Of a stretch of 64,000 nt of DNA, positions 60,610 through 64,000 are shown piece by piece; the stretch's first letter is position 1; each line of letters starts with the position of its first letter. The notes beneath the pieces were generated by a model. That model was not told the origin of the DNA, made no database searches, and was given only the letters and a program-made list of their open reading frames with translations. Origin of the DNA: Ridgeia piscesae (Eukaryota; Annelida; Polychaeta; Sabellida; Siboglinidae). The position numbers and the translations under genes were made by a program. The stretch is taken from contig JAODUO010000155.1 of assembly GCA_025642075.2 (NCBI GenBank), forward strand, positions 351,001 through 415,000. Reading direction: 5' to 3'.

Positions 60610-61325
60610 CGATTTCCAGACACGCGATTATCAGACCGAGGACGGTTGACTGGACACTCTTATAGACCTGTACATAGTAGTAAAGGGCCTACTAATATGT
60701 AAATATTGACCACAACAAGAAGAATATTAATATACGTAAAAGGAATGTAGAGCTATAGCTAACGTTATACAATCAGTCAGTGAAATAAGAATGATCGAGA
60801 AGCACAGTTTATGGAAAACACTAAGAAACAACCTATAAATGAAGGGAAATAAGAAAATTAATATAGATAAATGTATAAACAACTAAAACATAAACTATTC
60901 ATAACATATAAAATAGTGTACTCAGTATGTCGCGGTTTGCCTACGTCACAGTCAAAATTATGCGCGATGCCACCGCCAAGCTTTGCTGTTGCCAACAGTG
61001 TTGATAACGGTTAAATGTGTGAATTTTTTTAATACTGCGACATACTATCTCCTAGAACAAACAATAAGTAAGCCTATTGCATACATTCCCATAGGTTTTT
61101 GTCATAAAGATAATGTTCTGAAACTCGAACCTCAACAAAACATAGGGAGCTACCTCAGAAAACATGTGTTCACGTAGGCATGGTTTGATCGTTTGATGGA
61201 GTTCGCTAAGCACCCAGGCCAAGTGATGGCTAGATCAACCAGACTTAGCAAGACGAATACTGTACCCGCGAATGAGCGCTAAGGGGCAACGACGCCTTCC
61301 CCTATGTTAAAAGACAGGACTTTGT
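60610..61325. other. intergenic, nothing recognised
   Basis: AT-rich; a short open frame at 60983-61177 has no supporting signal. Confidence 0.4.
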
Positions 61326-61327
61326 TT

Positions 61328-61425
61328 TATTTTTGGTTGTAATAATCGCACTGTCCCCAAATTGTGGTTATAGTTTCATTTTCCGAAGGAGAGTTACAAG
61401 CAGGAACAGGAGCCTTAGGACACTT
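61328..61425 (+). pseudogene. THAP zinc-finger remnant
   Basis: One frame reads CFIFGCNNRTVPKLWL, a stop, then FHFPKES. This matches the opening CxxxGCxNR ... FHxFPK of THAP DNA-binding domains. The remainder of the finger is absent. Probably a piece of a P-element-like transposon or a dead THAP gene. Confidence 0.4.
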
Positions 61426-62018
61426 GGCCGGTAAAACAGGTCACGGAAATCATGCATTTTTAATCATTAATTATTATGGTGGTTGCCATGGCATCGGCAG
61501 CTACTTGTGCTTAGCGATCTTGACCAGTAAATGAACATATTGTACAAACCTTTTTTGACGGTTGATATGAGTTAATTATGGCCCAAGGTCATAATTTCCG
61601 GAGGGTGTGCAAAATTTCGTCCGGTGGCATTTTTGCAAATCCAATATGGCCGCCATCGCTGAACGATATAATGAAAATGATTATTACTCAGTCAATAGTT
61701 GTGCTAGAGATGTAATGTTGGGCTCTATACCTAGGTTTTTAGGTACACGGAATCGAATGGAACGGTTATTTATGTGATTCGACAACTGTGTCACCATTAA
61801 AAATAACAAGTCCACCAAAATACCCTATAAAATCATTGAACTCATATTTTATCATACCGGAATGTGAAAGTTATTCAAGTTTAACATCGTAATTTAAGCA
61901 CCGCATCTATGATACTTTTGATGCTGAAATACCGTCACCCAATTACAAGACGTGTGTCCACTGCCTTGCTATGATCATGGCACAAGTTCGTCCACCTGAC
62001 ATTAGCAGTCCTGGTTAG

Positions 62019-64000
62019 GTGGCTCCCAAGCGGAAAACCATCAAACGTCAACCTATGCAAGATCGTTCAAAGCCGGTTAAGTATGATGTGCAGCAAGAGA
62101 CGTACAATGGATCCAAGAAGCTCCTGATGCCCCCAGAACAAGCTGTCTACCACGTACCTCCTCTATCGCTATTAGCTTCCCAAGCAATCACTAAACAACG
62201 AGCATTGGAGAATTACTTTGCAATCTTGAAGGACATACATACGGAATCGAAGTGTCCTGAACACAACGGCTACAACACTAGACTGTGTCGCCAAGCCGAC
62301 ATGCTCCCTCAACCACATACCAAAGTCGCCTTCCTACCACCATTCGTTGACCGACCCTCTGCTCACCCTGATAACATCAAAACCGCAATCGAGAGGGGCC
62401 TTCACTTGCCAGAACTGCAGGTGAGGACGTTCTGATCTTCACAGCTGACCAGCAGCTCTACAAAGTCCCCATAGGGATACTGTTCTACGAGCCCTTATAT
62501 TTCAACTACAGCAAGGTACATTCGTGCGTCACATCCCAGGAATCTACACAGCTATGAACAACAATGAATAACACACTCTTCACACTCATCTCAAGGAGGA
62601 ATCTGAGGGTCGAATCACGGTAGATAAGGCCGATCACCTAAGCCTACGCAACACGCTCAACGTCTGTATTACTCCTTAGATGATGACTGATCATGACTCA
62701 CACCCGGATGGTGCACTGATGAACATCGTTACTGGACAAATCGCTCACCCTGACGTGAATGCGGATGATGCCGTCAGTCTTGGACAACGGGCGATGAGCA
62801 ACTTGGCGGGTTGGCCAAGATCTTTCTATGATCCTCTCGGCTAACTAGTTGTTACCATGGATGTGATGAATAAACACGTGTCAGTCGGCAAGGAACACGT
62901 GTCTATGATCAGGAACTGATTGATGCACGTGTCACTGGTCTACTTGCAAATTCACGGGAGATCAACACTGACAACTTCGATGTGTTGGCATACGAGTTAC
63001 CTGCATATCCACCATCAATGTTCAACCCAGGCGGTGAAATGAAAATCACGAAGTAAAAATCGACCTTGAAACTTCAAGTGGTTATATCGGAGCGTAACTG
63101 CCCCATCCCGGAGACCCTTATCTATGATGTTTCTGCGCTCCTCTGGGTCCTCACTTGGCTGTCTGACGAACTCCACGTGTATGTGGATGCCTTTTTGTTG
63201 TTTGTTCATCAAGCTCTTCGAAAGTCAAATGTCACTCTCGTGTTTGACAGATACTTCCCCAACAGCACCAAGAATTTCACGAGAATGCAGAGAGCTAGAT
63301 CAGACGGGTGCACAAGCTGACACCGGAGATGCCTGCTCCAACCAAACCAGTCATACTCACTATAGCGAAGCGAAGAACAAGATTCAACTGAATGCCATGC
63401 TCGTAGAAGGCCCGCTCAACTCCGACTACTACACGAATGCAACACAGAAGCATACTCCCACGACTGCTGTTGTTGTTGTCAGCGACGTGCCAGTGGATAT
63501 AGTTGATGGTGTACGGATTGACCAGCATGATCTCTGTTCCCCTCACGAGGAGGCTGATATCATCATAACACAGCGTGCCATCTCGTGTTCACTCTCAGGC
63601 AAGTGTGTTCGTTCGAGCAGATACTGTAGCGTCAATGCATGGCGTAGGCAAGGCAACTGTTATCAAAATTACCAAGAAGGGAACATTCTCCCTCTCTAAA
63701 GTTGGTGACATGTAGGCTGATATGAAATCAGTGCAAGCTCAAGCCACTGAGTTCATATGTGCGGCATATGGCAAGGTAGCAGTGACGTGCACATCCATGA
63801 CCGAATGCAGGGTCAAGACGTGGCGTTCAAAAACAGGGAAGAATGGGGCACCATCGGTTATACTCTGCTCCCTTCCACCAACCAATGATGCGTTCGTCGA
63901 AAACATCAACATATGTCACCTGCAAGTCGCAACATGGAAAACAGCACTTCTTGAATCACCACCGACAATAGACCCAACAAGTCATGGCTGGGAACTCGAC
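62019..64000 (+). pseudogene. large decayed coding sequence of an uncharacterised dispersed family
   Basis: Plus-strand pieces in several frames line up as one ancestral protein: a lead with MAPKRKTIKR and LPPFVDRPSAHPDN (62019-62400); DVLIFTADQQLYKV (62425-62475); SREINTDNFDVLAYELP (62950-63003); IYDVSALLWVLTW and ALRKSNVTLVFDRYFPNST (63118-63270); QLNAMLVEG to EADIIITQRAISCSLSGK (63370-63605); then, after a frameshift and an apparent deletion, DTVASMHGVGKATVIK (63620-63670); and a clean frame from about 63716 to the edge. I associate this pattern, from memory, with multi-copy uncharacterised proteins of cnidarians and molluscs, possibly mobile. In-frame stops and lost segments make this copy a pseudogene. 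It continues past the window. Confidence 0.6.

Overview
The window looks like genomic DNA from an invertebrate animal. It is AT-rich, has many introns with GT-AG sites, and is crowded with minisatellites and small inverted-repeat elements. Two genes can be reconstructed exon by exon. They are a NACHT-domain ATPase of the nephrocystin-3 / DDB_G0287407-like type (minus strand, 2.5-13.9 kb, C-terminus beyond the left edge) and the endoplasmic-reticulum chaperone endoplasmin/GRP94 (HSP90B1, plus strand, 29.7-45.9 kb, complete, 815 residues, ending in KDEL). A third gene (plus strand, 52.3-56.8 kb) encodes a very large aspartate-rich protein with about 100 DxDGDGIPD calcium-loop repeats. I cannot fix the phylum. 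A sponge or another early-branching or marine invertebrate would fit, but that is inference.

Layout. 0-14 kb: the NACHT gene, with four tandem arrays (51, 53, 68 and 42 bp units) in its introns. Two of these arrays are built from units that span the acceptor and the donor of the same exon. 14-17 kb: non-coding, with a TA microsatellite and a small inverted-repeat element. 17.3-20.0 kb: a 42-bp satellite of about 65 copies that is open on both strands but does not look coding. 20-29 kb: mostly unassigned, with a decayed Penelope-like element and a 1.6 kb element with terminal inverted repeats and TA flanks. 29.2-29.7 kb: a compact head-to-head promoter with three ER-stress-element-like sites. 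29.7-46.5 kb: GRP94 in 16 exons, several introns carrying copies of shared repeat families. 46.9-50.4 kb: a perfect hairpin, decayed Ty3/Gypsy pol pieces split by a foldback element, and a degenerate ACGTGGC-rich tract. 52.3-57.0 kb: the Asp-rich repeat gene. 57-64 kb: a tRNA-Ser-like sequence, an E-box palindrome, a 33-bp array, a THAP-like remnant, and a large decayed coding sequence running off the right edge.

The genes do not form one pathway. Two themes stand out. First, tandem arrays appear to have grown out of splice junctions in the NACHT gene. Second, GRP94 keeps an apparently ancient unfolded-protein-response promoter, and its retention signal sits on its own 27-nt terminal coding exon. 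The Asp-rich protein is the best candidate for an uncharacterised function, probably calcium binding.
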